The translations under genes and the position numbers were made by a program. Below the pieces are notes generated by a model, which worked only from the letters and a program-made list of their open reading frames with translations, was not told the origin of the DNA and made no database searches. Of a stretch of DNA of 23,453 bases, positions 15,713 through 22,320 are shown piece by piece. Position 1 is the stretch's first letter; the number at the start of each line of letters is the position of its first letter. The DNA is from a virus. The stretch spans positions 1-23,453 of IMG/VR virus record IMGVR_UViG_3300032240_000751. One strand, written 5' to 3'.

Positions 15713-15903
15713 TCACCCAGCTCCGAAAAGATTTCGTTGAGTACAGTTTTGATTTGGCTGACCATCTCAGTTTTTGTATAAGGTGCGGACATGACCATCT
15801 TGATACTTGCCAACGCCTTATACATAGCTTGCCCCTTCAATGCGAACAGCAGCGCGTCCTCATCGTCAGGGTAGTCAAACTCCAGTACGGCTTTTGATTT
15901 CAT
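15709..15903 (-). CDS. Small acidic phage protein of unknown function
   Basis: A 64-aa protein with LEFDYPDDEDALLFALKGQ followed by helices YKALASIKMVM and VSQIKTVLNEIFSELGE. A strand plus 'Asp/Glu-rich turn plus KG' opening of this kind is widespread in small phage proteins near DNA polymerase genes, without known function. ATG at 15903 overlaps the upstream stop as ATGA. Confidence 0.75.
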   Translation of the reverse strand: MKSKAVLEFDYPDDEDALLFALKGQAMYKALASIKMVMSAPYTKTEMVSQIKTVLNEIFSELGE

Positions 15904-16421
15904 TTAGGCAAGCCACCGAAATACTGGTGCAGTTTGCGATACAACTCATGTGCGTCACTCAAGCTGATGTCATCCAAGATGGCGTCGATGCGCTTATGTT
16001 TCTGCACCACTTCATGCACCATTTGGTCGGCAATATCAACTGGCGTTTTAGAAGTCTTAAGCTTAATACTTTTAGGCTGCTTTACTTTCTTCTCGCGGTT
16101 GGCAATAGTCTTAGCCGACTTGATAGGCGTGTACTCTTTCCCATTGGGGCGTAGCAATCCGTCACTATCTTTATAGATGTGTCCTTGGCGTAGCATCTGA
16201 CCAATCAGGGATGACACGGACGATTTCTTATGCCCTTGCTGTACGAGGATGCGAATAGCATCGTTACGAGTGCAACCGGAGTTGTCACGGACAAAGTTAA
16301 AAGTCTTTTGTGATACGTTGTTTGTAGGTGCGAACACGGTTTCTTCCTTAGTTGTTTCAATTGTTTCAGGGGTATCCCAAGCTTGCAGTAGTTTCTGCAT
16401 TTCTGTTTGTATGTCAGGCAT
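15900..16421 (-). CDS. Winged-helix domain protein
   Basis: A 173-aa protein. Residues about 36-92 (from SQKTFNFVRDNSGCTRNDAI to YKDSDGLLRPNG) read as a winged helix-turn-helix: three helices, the recognition helix being SSVSSLIGQMLRQG, then a beta wing. A basic linker (REKKVKQPKSIKLKTSK) leads to a C-terminal helical part ending LYRKLHQYFGGLPK. It likely binds DNA as a regulator or replication accessory. ATG at 16421 has GAGG six nucleotides upstream and overlaps the 57-aa gene by 8 bp. Its basic linker is encoded by a stretch (16052-16072) that matches the repeated intergenic element in reverse. Confidence 0.8.
   Translation of the reverse strand: MPDIQTEMQKLLQAWDTPETIETTKEETVFAPTNNVSQKTFNFVRDNSGCTRNDAIRILVQQGHKKSSVSSLIGQMLRQGHIYKDSDGLLRPNGKEYTPIKSAKTIANREKKVKQPKSIKLKTSKTPVDIADQMVHEVVQKHKRIDAILDDISLSDAHELYRKLHQYFGGLPK
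16052..16072 (+). repeat. Intragenic match to the TTAAGSTTAA element
   Basis: Read on the - strand this stretch starts AAAGTATTAAGCTTAAG and agrees with the intergenic copy at 20284-20304 (read on +) at 20 of 21 positions. It is the only such match found inside a gene, and its orientation is opposite to the intergenic set, though the core TTAAGCTTAA is a palindrome. Chance cannot be excluded. Confidence 0.4.
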
Positions 16422-16587
16422 CGTCGTCCTCGAATAGGTTAAGTTGTCGTGGGTCAGGCATCGTATGCGCTAGGTCTTGCATGTCCCGCAGTCGCATCTC
16501 AAGGCGCTCGCTCAGCACCTTAATTAAACCCGAGTGTCCATCTGCGAATCGGATTAGCTCTTCGTCAGTCATGTTGTCATAATTCAT
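16414..16587 (-). CDS. 57-aa acidic mini-protein
   Basis: A short frame starting MNYDNMTDEELIRFADGHSG, with a helical middle (KVLSERLEMRLRDMQDLAH) and acidic end NLFEDDDA. The ATG at 16587 overlaps the upstream stop as ATGA and has GGAG five nucleotides upstream; the TGA overlaps the winged-helix ATG by 8 bp. Composition and packing match real neighbours. Function unknown. Confidence 0.75.
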   Translation of the reverse strand: MNYDNMTDEELIRFADGHSGLIKVLSERLEMRLRDMQDLAHTMPDPRQLNLFEDDDA

Positions 16588-16937
16588 TTAAGCTCCATAA
16601 AGTTAATAAGGTTGTTGTCATCGTCAGTTGTAAACCATACGATGTTGTCAGGGGGAGGCACCTTCACGGCTTTCAAATGCCCACCCACAATTGCCACATC
16701 CCTGATTCTCTCTAGCCAATCAGGTAGGTTAGCCACACGACCTCTGGATGCGGTCTCATGTCCGTCACGCCATTGCTTCAGTGTGAATTCATGTTCGCGT
16801 TCTTCGTATCTGCATTCATACATATCTGGTGAACTTCTATATCCGAGTTTATGTTCTAGCATCCGAAGTGCATCGGACTTCGCGCGTCCAAATTTATTCA
16901 TGGTCGCTTTAGTTACCATCTCCTTCACTTTCCCCAT
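16584..16937 (-). CDS. Phage protein of unknown function
   Basis: A 117-aa protein with a basic N-terminus (KVKEMVTKATMNKFGRAKSD), a tryptophan-containing middle (FTLKQWRDGHETASRG) and an acidic C-terminus with DDDNN. No family recognised. ATG at 16937 has GGGGGG about six nucleotides upstream and overlaps the DUF3150-like gene by 29 bp; an internal ATG at 16919 also exists. It leads into the ATGA-linked chain of small genes. Confidence 0.75.
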   Translation of the reverse strand: MGKVKEMVTKATMNKFGRAKSDALRMLEHKLGYRSSPDMYECRYEEREHEFTLKQWRDGHETASRGRVANLPDWLERIRDVAIVGGHLKAVKVPPPDNIVWFTTDDDNNLINFMELK

Positions 16938-17835
16938 CGTCTACCCCCCAATCAAAAGCACCAAGGATTTCGTCCACCTTTTGTTTTGTAATTGCACGAG
17001 TGCTATCTTCTTCGCGCAATTCTTTAGGTGTTACCCCAGACAATACCTCCTCAAGCTTACGCGCAGCTTTCGTCAAGGCTTGGTCGCCAGTAATATTCAT
17101 CACATGCAACAACTCGCACAACTCTACGGCGTTGGTCACGGTCGTGTCGTGGAATGTACGCTTCTTGCCATCCTCATCAACAGTCAAGCGGTCGCTGAGC
17201 TTACTGATAGCGTTATACAAACGAGTCCATGAATCTTGGTTCGCTGCTTTGAGCTTAGTGTCAAGCTTGTCTTCGTAGTCTGCGATGAGTTGGCGTTGTA
17301 CCTCACTCTCAATATCTAGACGGAAGTCACCGCCAGTAGGCAGGGGAGTGAACGATGTGTCCATACGAAAGCGCTGTGCAACCTTGCCCCTGCTTGGATA
17401 CTCATTGCGGTCAAACAATGTGCCGAGTTGAAATGCTGCGCCTGCTACGAGTGTGTCGTACTTGTCAAGAAACGCATCCACTAGGCGTTCGAATTCCGTT
17501 TTGTACTTACCCATAACCTTCTGATACTCAAGCAGTGCCGCAGTGGGCAGAAGCCTTGCGCCTTGGTCATTCCATGGAAGTGTAAGTTTGTAATGCTCGG
17601 CGCGTGCGCGCGCTTGGAACTTGGTAATTGCCTCCAATTCTTTGCACTCAGCAAACAGATTCTTGTACACCGATGCGGCTTTCTTAGACCCCGACCCCTT
17701 GGAGTTAGTGACCTCGGCTTGCGTACTCTTGTCTTGCTTGCGACCTGAGTAAACCGCGATGTTCAAGTCCACCATCATGGCAGAACGAGCGACGCCTGCA
17801 ATAGGCTTTTGTGTTTCAAGTGTGTAGTAGTTCAT
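16909..17835 (-). CDS. DUF3150-like protein
   Basis: A 308-aa helical protein. Early VDLNIAVYSGRKQDK (residues 22-36) is the kind of opening seen in DUF3150 proteins. It is followed by long charged helices, a middle FERLVDAFLDKYDTLVAGAA, SFTPLPTGGDFRLD, and an acidic tail (GVDDGESEGDGN). DUF3150 proteins have no known activity but are often encoded with a MoxR/CobS-type ATPase and a VWA/CobT-type protein, both present here at 21-22 kb and 19-20 kb. ATG at 17835 has no visible Shine-Dalgarno; the repeated element ends 4 nt upstream, so a transcript starting there would be nearly leaderless. The family call is by eye. Confidence 0.7.
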   Translation of the reverse strand: MNYYTLETQKPIAGVARSAMMVDLNIAVYSGRKQDKSTQAEVTNSKGSGSKKAASVYKNLFAECKELEAITKFQARARAEHYKLTLPWNDQGARLLPTAALLEYQKVMGKYKTEFERLVDAFLDKYDTLVAGAAFQLGTLFDRNEYPSRGKVAQRFRMDTSFTPLPTGGDFRLDIESEVQRQLIADYEDKLDTKLKAANQDSWTRLYNAISKLSDRLTVDEDGKKRTFHDTTVTNAVELCELLHVMNITGDQALTKAARKLEEVLSGVTPKELREEDSTRAITKQKVDEILGAFDWGVDDGESEGDGN

Positions 17836-17839
17836 GATA

Positions 17840-17860
17840 AAAGTCTTAAGGTTAAGGTTT
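17840..17860 (-). repeat. Quasi-palindromic intergenic element, copy 1
   Basis: Core on the + strand is AAAGTCTTAAGGTTAAGG. It overlaps the last codons of the 86-aa gene upstream and ends 4 nt before the DUF3150-like ATG. The arms CTTAA and TTAAG flank a GG centre, the layout of an operator for a dimeric protein. Confidence 0.75.
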
Positions 17861-18112
17861 GTTATCTAGTTTCATCGACAGTTTGATTGTGTCGATGTAG
17901 TCTTGGTTGATTGCAACCACATTGAATAAGTCATGAGGCATGACTGGTTTGATGATAGGGATAAAAGCATTTTGATACCCTTGCGACCCTTGGTTGGCAC
18001 CCACATGCGACTCTGTTAGATGCTCCGCATTTGCCAGTATGTCGACAATCTTTTCCAGTTGGTGTACATCCAACAACAAGGCACTGCCGTTTACAGTTAA
18101 TCTAAACTTCAC
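17852..18112 (-). CDS. Phage protein of unknown function
   Basis: An 86-aa protein starting at GTG 18112 (VKFRLTVNGSALLLD, first residue read as Met), with AAGGAG six nucleotides upstream. Helix LEKIVDILANAEHLTESHVG is followed by a strand-rich C-terminal half. The longer open frame to 18238 would overlap the upstream gene by 137 bp and lacks a ribosome site. The chosen start overlaps the upstream stop by 11 bp. No family recognised. Confidence 0.7.
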   Translation of the reverse strand: MKFRLTVNGSALLLDVHQLEKIVDILANAEHLTESHVGANQGSQGYQNAFIPIIKPVMPHDLFNVVAINQDYIDTIKLSMKLDNKP

Positions 18113-18716
18113 ATTCTTCTCCTTCGATTTCAAATGTCGCATCGTTAAACTCGCATGACTCGATGAACGCATCTTCGCTAGTAAGGTTCTCATATTCATC
18201 CCTGAGTTTGTCGTACATATCTTGCATGAACCTTTCACAGGTTGATTTCATCTCATCTTCAAGCCCTGCGCGGTCCCATTGGTCAATCACTAGCTCAGTC
18301 CAAGCATCCTCGTCGAGCATGCTGAACACTCCCTCGGGTGCGGTTTCGTACAAATGGTCGACGATGTTGGTGTGCATGTAAAACCCACGATTGTTTGTAC
18401 GCAAAGTCATGTAGCTACCGTCCTGTTTGCACGCAAGGTACAACGCGAGGTATCGTTCTATGTACTGCGGATTAGCTTCCATCCACTCATATATAACCAC
18501 ATGCCCATCGAACGCAGCCCCATCGCTTTGTGAGTAGCTGATGTTCCAAGTAAACTTGTCCACATTGATGCCTTGCACTTGCATCTGCGATACAAAGTCT
18601 TCTTTAATCCAGTCAGCCCATTCGTCGTACACGGCGTACTCTACCCAACTGAAATACTCTTTTTGGAAACGCTTGGGGTCTAACTCTTTTAGTTCTTTAG
18701 CTGTTACTGTTTTCAA
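18102..18716 (-). CDS. Conserved-looking acidic phage protein of unknown function
   Basis: A 204-aa very acidic protein rich in Trp and Tyr. Notable phrases are EYAVYDEWADWIKEDF, WNISYSQSDGAAFDGHV (residues 57-73) and a C-terminal string of Glu/Asp. The SYSQSDGAAFDG phrase recurs in uncharacterised proteins of large tailed phages. The start is TTG at 18716, forming a TTGA overlap with the upstream TGA and preceded by GAGG seven nucleotides upstream. The strong negative charge might mimic DNA, but that is only a thought. Confidence 0.75.
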   Translation of the reverse strand: MKTVTAKELKELDPKRFQKEYFSWVEYAVYDEWADWIKEDFVSQMQVQGINVDKFTWNISYSQSDGAAFDGHVVIYEWMEANPQYIERYLALYLACKQDGSYMTLRTNNRGFYMHTNIVDHLYETAPEGVFSMLDEDAWTELVIDQWDRAGLEDEMKSTCERFMQDMYDKLRDEYENLTSEDAFIESCEFNDATFEIEGEECEV

Positions 18717-19081
18717 AATGACACCTCGATTGAACGTTGTACATACATAAAGTTCTCGGCATCGCCCGAACTCATACTATCTACATCAGTATCATCCTCA
18801 CCGATACGAATGAACTCGTACTCATACCCAAGCTCATGCACCTCATCAAGGAACGGAGTGAACAATGCAACATCGGGGTACGAGTCGTACCACTTGACTG
18901 AGTTGGCATCGAACACCAACACACGATGCTTATCGTTCCACTTGAAGTACTCGTCGCCCCATGTCTCATAAACATTTTTGAATGTTGTATTCATTAGTGT
19001 CTTGAGCTTGTCGTATTCCAACAAGTTGTGTTCACCCCCTAAGGGGTAGATGATTGCTTTCACATCTGAACGGTATCCCAT
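18713..19081 (-). CDS. Phage protein of unknown function (MGYRSDV type)
   Basis: A 122-aa acidic protein beginning MGYRSDVKAIIYPLGG, an opening shared by many uncharacterised phage proteins. The middle KWNDKHRVLVFDANSVKWYD and YEYEFIRIGEDD suggest an alpha/beta fold. The ATG at 19081 has GGAG six nucleotides upstream; the TTG at 19093 in the same frame lies inside the repeated element and is not needed. It heads a three-gene block ended by copy 1 of the element. Confidence 0.8.
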   Translation of the reverse strand: MGYRSDVKAIIYPLGGEHNLLEYDKLKTLMNTTFKNVYETWGDEYFKWNDKHRVLVFDANSVKWYDSYPDVALFTPFLDEVHELGYEYEFIRIGEDDTDVDSMSSGDAENFMYVQRSIEVSF

Positions 19082-19091
19082 AATGTTCTCC

Positions 19092-19112
19092 AAAGTCTTA
19101 AGGTTAAGATTT
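19092..19112 (-). repeat. Quasi-palindromic intergenic element, copy 2
   Basis: Core on + is AAAGTCTTAAGGTTAAGA. It starts at the VWA gene stop codon and ends next to the GGAG ribosome site of the MGYRSDV-type gene. It is identical over the whole 21 bp to copy 4. Confidence 0.8.
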
Positions 19113-20271
19113 ACACTTCAATACGAACGGTCGTACCGAACGGTGCAACTAAGTCAGAAGACACAGCCCACAAGGTAGGCACATCGGTCTTGCCCCAATC
19201 ACCTACATAGCCATCGGTAAACTGCACAATAGCTTGCGGTGTGATGCGCTTGTCACGCAGATAGTCAAACAACACAGAGCCGTCGGTGCCACCACCGCCT
19301 TTTGGTTTCATGTTCTGCACTGCGAACTGACCCTCCTCGAATGTTTGATGACCCGCTACTGCCGTGTCCCAATAGATGACATGCACCTTGGTTGGCTTGA
19401 TGTCCTCGATGATGGTTTTAATTTCAGACGCGAACATGTCCATCTCTACGCCGCCAAAGATTGAACCCGATGTATCGAAGCCGATGACAAGTTCTGTCAT
19501 AGTAGTGCCGACCATAGAAGGCATGTAAACATCGTAGCTCAGGAATCTGCGGTTGGGCTTGCGCCATGATGACTCGTCACGACCTGCGCATGTCTCGGTA
19601 ATGAAGTCACGCAACACTTTCTTCCAGTCAATCTTAGGTTGCAACAACTCACCGAACACACCATCCGTATCGCCTGCACCCTTGCCTGCCATCTTGCGAC
19701 GCACGATTTCACCTTGACGAATGGCGCGCTGTATCTCGTTGGCTTGCTCTGCTTCCTTAGCCGCATCGCCACTGCTTGCGTTAGCCCAGTCATGCTCGTC
19801 CATACCATCGCCATCGCCTTGACCCTCGCCCTCACCATTTGCCTTGAGGTCTTCGAAGATTTGTTTGACTGACCATCCACGATACTTGGCATCGGGTTGA
19901 ACACCTAGCGTAGGCATCTTGACAAACCCCTCACCCGCATCACTATCTACCAATGACAAGTTAACGAAGTGGTCTGCTGCAATGTTTGCAAGCTGTGCGT
20001 TCTCGTCATGCAATGACTTCCATACATGCAAGTGACGATAGGCTTTGTGTTGTGCCTCGTGCAAGATGAGGAAGCGAAGCTCGGGGTCAGTCTTCATGTG
20101 TTGCTCGATGAAGCTAGGGTTGTAGATAACATCCCATCCGTTGGTCGCGGCTGTTGGCACATCGTCATTCACATGCACCTTGCCACATGCGAGGATACCG
20201 CTGTACGCACAGAACACTTTGTGTTGCATGATTGCGATGTGTGCTTTCTTGATTCGGTCTTGTACATTCAT
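19111..20271 (-). CDS. DUF2201-like protein: HEAQH metallopeptidase-like domain plus VWA domain
   Basis: A 386-aa protein with two parts. The N-terminal part carries LILHEAQHKAYRH (H71, E72, H75) and NIAADHFVN (96-104), the zinc-peptidase-like pair typical of DUF2201_N. A Gly/Asp-rich linker follows (about 145-175). The C-terminal von Willebrand A domain has a complete MIDAS: IGFDTSGSI (D266, S268, S270), GGGGTDG (T329) and QFTDGYVGD (D353). VWA proteins of this kind work with a MoxR-type ATPase, here encoded two blocks upstream, as a metal- or cofactor-related chaperone pair. ATG at 20271 has GGAG seven nucleotides upstream. It is sometimes mislabelled CobT by annotation pipelines. The motifs are directly visible; the phage role is unknown. 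Confidence 0.92.
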   Translation of the reverse strand: MNVQDRIKKAHIAIMQHKVFCAYSGILACGKVHVNDDVPTAATNGWDVIYNPSFIEQHMKTDPELRFLILHEAQHKAYRHLHVWKSLHDENAQLANIAADHFVNLSLVDSDAGEGFVKMPTLGVQPDAKYRGWSVKQIFEDLKANGEGEGQGDGDGMDEHDWANASSGDAAKEAEQANEIQRAIRQGEIVRRKMAGKGAGDTDGVFGELLQPKIDWKKVLRDFITETCAGRDESSWRKPNRRFLSYDVYMPSMVGTTMTELVIGFDTSGSIFGGVEMDMFASEIKTIIEDIKPTKVHVIYWDTAVAGHQTFEEGQFAVQNMKPKGGGGTDGSVLFDYLRDKRITPQAIVQFTDGYVGDWGKTDVPTLWAVSSDLVAPFGTTVRIEV

Positions 20272-20283
20272 AATGTTTCTCCA

Positions 20284-20304
20284 AAAGTATTAAGCTTAAG
20301 ATTT
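20284..20304 (-). repeat. Quasi-palindromic intergenic element, copy 3
   Basis: Core on + is AAAGTATTAAGCTTAAGA. Its centre is GC rather than GG, making a perfect TTAAGCTTAA palindrome. It fills the gap between the stop of the 197-aa gene and the ribosome site of the VWA gene. Confidence 0.75.
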
Positions 20305-20898
20305 TTAATATGCGTGATGCAGTGGGATTTTGAATTCTTCATCCGCATCCAGTCGTGATGCAATCATCTCGGCAAACGCTATCTCTGCGGGTGTGCGTTC
20401 TTTGAGAAAGGTATCTGCAATCTGTTGGCGTATGCTAGGTTGCCGTACGACCATCGTGTATCCACCCACATGAGCTTCCTTCACAGACTCGACATGTCGT
20501 TTGTGTCTGTTGTCAATGGTGTTGTAGTAGTCCTCGCGGGTCGGCGTGTATCTATTCTTATCGAGGGTGTCGTAGTCCATCTTCTGCAGTGTGCAGTCAG
20601 CCTCAAGCAAACCAATAATCTCTGACTGGTTGTCTGCCGATATGGGGCGTGGTGTGCGAAGCACGAGATAGTTAGAGTCCGTTGTTACATAAATCTCGGG
20701 GCGTTGTTGTCCCAAGTCAAACACAAGAGTGCGAACCTTTCTTGTCTTACTCGACCACCCTCCGTTGTGGATGCCTGTTGCAATACTCTTACGCACCATG
20801 TTGCGCAGGGTCTTGGTCAAGCGTGTTGGGTTAAAGGTTGCCACGGTCTTAACACCGGGGGCTTGCAGTTGTCTTGCTAATGCGTACATGTGGCTCAT
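20305..20898 (-). CDS. Phage protein of unknown function
   Basis: A 197-aa basic protein starting MSHMYALARQLQAPGVKTVA, then FNPTRLTKTLRNMVRKSIAT, a strand-rich TLVFDLGQQRPEIYVTT, and a C-terminal helix-rich part with RQQIADTFLKERTPAEIAFA. No family recognised. ATG at 20898 overlaps the stop of the 54-aa gene as ATGA and has AAGGA seven nucleotides upstream; the open frame to 21084 would run across that gene and is not used. It sits between the MoxR and VWA genes, possibly as part of the same module. Confidence 0.75.
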   Translation of the reverse strand: MSHMYALARQLQAPGVKTVATFNPTRLTKTLRNMVRKSIATGIHNGGWSSKTRKVRTLVFDLGQQRPEIYVTTDSNYLVLRTPRPISADNQSEIIGLLEADCTLQKMDYDTLDKNRYTPTREDYYNTIDNRHKRHVESVKEAHVGGYTMVVRQPSIRQQIADTFLKERTPAEIAFAEMIASRLDADEEFKIPLHHAY

Positions 20899-21059
20899 GA
20901 TTGTTTCCTTAAAAATGCTCGTTGAATATCTACTGCGTCCTTGGACAGGACATGGTTGGGTAGTGGGCGTTGATACGCCTTCCCGATACGGTTGGGGTGC
21001 CAGTCTTTCTTCATGACTACCATCGTTTTGCCGTTGGATGTTTTCTCGAGTACTAACAT
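20895..21059 (-). CDS. 54-aa basic mini-protein
   Basis: A short frame beginning MLVLEKTSNGKTMVVMKKDW, then HPNRIGKAYQRPLPNHV and an Arg/Lys-rich end. It fits exactly between neighbours: its ATG shares one base with the upstream TGA (TGATG), its TGA overlaps the next ATG as ATGA, and GGAG lies six nucleotides upstream. Function unknown. Confidence 0.7.
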   Translation of the reverse strand: MLVLEKTSNGKTMVVMKKDWHPNRIGKAYQRPLPNHVLSKDAVDIQRAFLRKQS

Positions 21060-21148
21060 CACGCTCTCCAATAAAATAAGTCAAGGGCTAGCACGATGAC
21101 GGCTAGGGCTAGGATAAAACGCTCGAAGCGTTCCCATGGGGTGAACAT
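21059..21148 (-). CDS. 29-aa single-pass membrane peptide
   Basis: A very short frame: MFTPWERFERF, then a hydrophobic stretch ILALAVIVLALDLFYW (residues 12-27), ending RA. This is long enough for one membrane span, with charged residues before it. ATG at 21148 has GGAG six nucleotides upstream and directly follows copy 4 of the repeated element. The TGA shares its A with the next ATG. The good ribosome site and packing support translation. Whether it acts as a small membrane toxin, a lysis or superinfection factor, or an anchor is unknown. Confidence 0.65.
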   Translation of the reverse strand: MFTPWERFERFILALAVIVLALDLFYWRA

Positions 21149-21158
21149 AATATTCTCC

Positions 21159-21179
21159 AAAGTCTTAAGGTTAAGATTT
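21159..21179 (-). repeat. Quasi-palindromic intergenic element, copy 4
   Basis: Core on + is AAAGTCTTAAGGTTAAGA, identical over 21 bp to copy 2. It lies between the MoxR gene stop (21190) and the ribosome site of the 29-aa gene. Confidence 0.8.
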
Positions 21180-21189
21180 ACCTAGCTAC

Positions 21190-22257
21190 TCAAAAGAACT
21201 TACCGAGCTTGGCTGCTTGCGATGTGAACTTACGACTGCCACATGCCATGCCTACCTTGGCTTTGTTGGATGCAAGCGATGTAATGAATAAGGCATGTGC
21301 CTCGAATGATTCGTTAGCCATGCGGTCTGAGTAGTCCATCACTGCGTCGATAGTCTTGGCATCTGCACGACCCGCCAACATAAAGGCGAGAATGAATAAC
21401 GCACCCGCACTGGTCGGCACCTTGGTCTTGAATGGTTCTTTCACGATGTTCTCAAACAAGGGCAACTGGTCGGACAAGTTGATAAGCGCATCCATGTCAC
21501 GAGCCGCCGCTTCGCCTACTGTGCCTGCAAGGGCAGGCAGTGTCGCATCACCGAGTACATTGCGCATCTTGATAATGTTGGATGCCTTCTCAAGTGAACG
21601 AGGCGAGCAGTATGCTTTCACATTGCCTGTCGTTGGGTTAAAGATGTACGGATTCTTAGCCTTGGCATCGAGGTCAACATAGCAGTCGAACACTTGCGGA
21701 TACTGCTTAGCAAACGCCATAACCTCGGGGGCTACATCGTTGTCGGATGCCCACTCAATCCACTGGTCGGACGATGGGTTGCTTAAGTTGATGACAGTCA
21801 TGCGGTTGTACGCATGGGCAGGGATGTTGTCGCCCACGCCATCAGTATCTAGGTTGGTTGTTGCAAATACGATAGAGCCAGTCGGCAGGGGTACATCACC
21901 TACACGATGCTCGAGGATAGTCGGCAACAACATGTTCATCACAGGGCGCGATGCTTTACCCAACTCGTCGAGCATAAGCACAACAGGTCGAGTCTGATTC
22001 TTACCTACACCGAAGCGTACATTGGGTGCATACGATGTAGTCATGTCCTCACGATTGATGACTGGCATTGCCAAGTCACCGAGGTCTAAGTTTGCACAGT
22101 CGATGTAGCAAACCTGATAGTCAGGGAGTTCCTTGCCTAGTGTTGCAAGGATGGATGATTTACCTACGCCGGGCTGACCACGGAGAAGGATGGTGTTTGT
22201 TGTACCCACATTACGGATGAGAGTAGAAGATTGCTTGAGGTTTACGGACAGTTGCAT
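21190..22257 (-). CDS. MoxR-type AAA+ ATPase
   Basis: A 355-aa AAA+ ATPase of the MoxR/CobS (AAA_5) kind. Motifs: Walker A RGQPGVGKSS (K33), the beta-strand DLAMPVINRED insert typical of the MoxR group, Walker B VVLMLDELGKA (D97, E98), sensor 1 IVFATTNLD (N135), and NRMTVINLS with R152 as the likely arginine finger. The C-terminal helical lid region (about 215-330) completes the family pattern. MoxR ATPases act as chaperones for metal or cofactor insertion with a VWA partner, here the gene at 19111-20271. ATG at 22257 has AAGGA seven nucleotides upstream and follows copy 5 of the repeated element. Cobalt chelatase CobS is the usual automatic mislabel; no CobN is seen. Confidence 0.93.
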   Translation of the reverse strand: MQLSVNLKQSSTLIRNVGTTNTILLRGQPGVGKSSILATLGKELPDYQVCYIDCANLDLGDLAMPVINREDMTTSYAPNVRFGVGKNQTRPVVLMLDELGKASRPVMNMLLPTILEHRVGDVPLPTGSIVFATTNLDTDGVGDNIPAHAYNRMTVINLSNPSSDQWIEWASDNDVAPEVMAFAKQYPQVFDCYVDLDAKAKNPYIFNPTTGNVKAYCSPRSLEKASNIIKMRNVLGDATLPALAGTVGEAAARDMDALINLSDQLPLFENIVKEPFKTKVPTSAGALFILAFMLAGRADAKTIDAVMDYSDRMANESFEAHALFITSLASNKAKVGMACGSRKFTSQAAKLGKFF

Positions 22258-22275
22258 TTTGATTTCCTTGGTTGA

Positions 22276-22297
22276 AAAGTATTAAGGTTAAGAGTTT
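22276..22297 (-). repeat. Quasi-palindromic intergenic element, copy 5
   Basis: Core on + is AAAGTATTAAGGTTAAGA. Here the element lies 18 nt before the MoxR start, not directly beside the ribosome site as in copies 2, 3, 4 and 6. It is the same over 22 bp as copy 6. Confidence 0.8.
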
Positions 22298-22320
22298 ATA
22301 AAAATAGGCTTGCGCCCCGC

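Noticed and set aside
16612-17232. 206-aa open frame on the + strand
   Set aside because: It lies opposite two well-packed - strand genes, has a Ser/Cys-rich shadow-like composition and no ribosome site or family resemblance.
19111-22257. Reading the MoxR and VWA genes as cobalamin-synthesis genes cobS and cobT
   Set aside because: No CobN or other cobalamin gene is present and the VWA protein carries a HEAQH domain; the similarity is at AAA+ and VWA fold level only.
22304-22318. Terminator after the 254-aa gene
   Set aside because: Only a 3-4 bp stem with a GCAA loop followed by TATTTTTA on the - strand; too weak to call, though it could aid termination.
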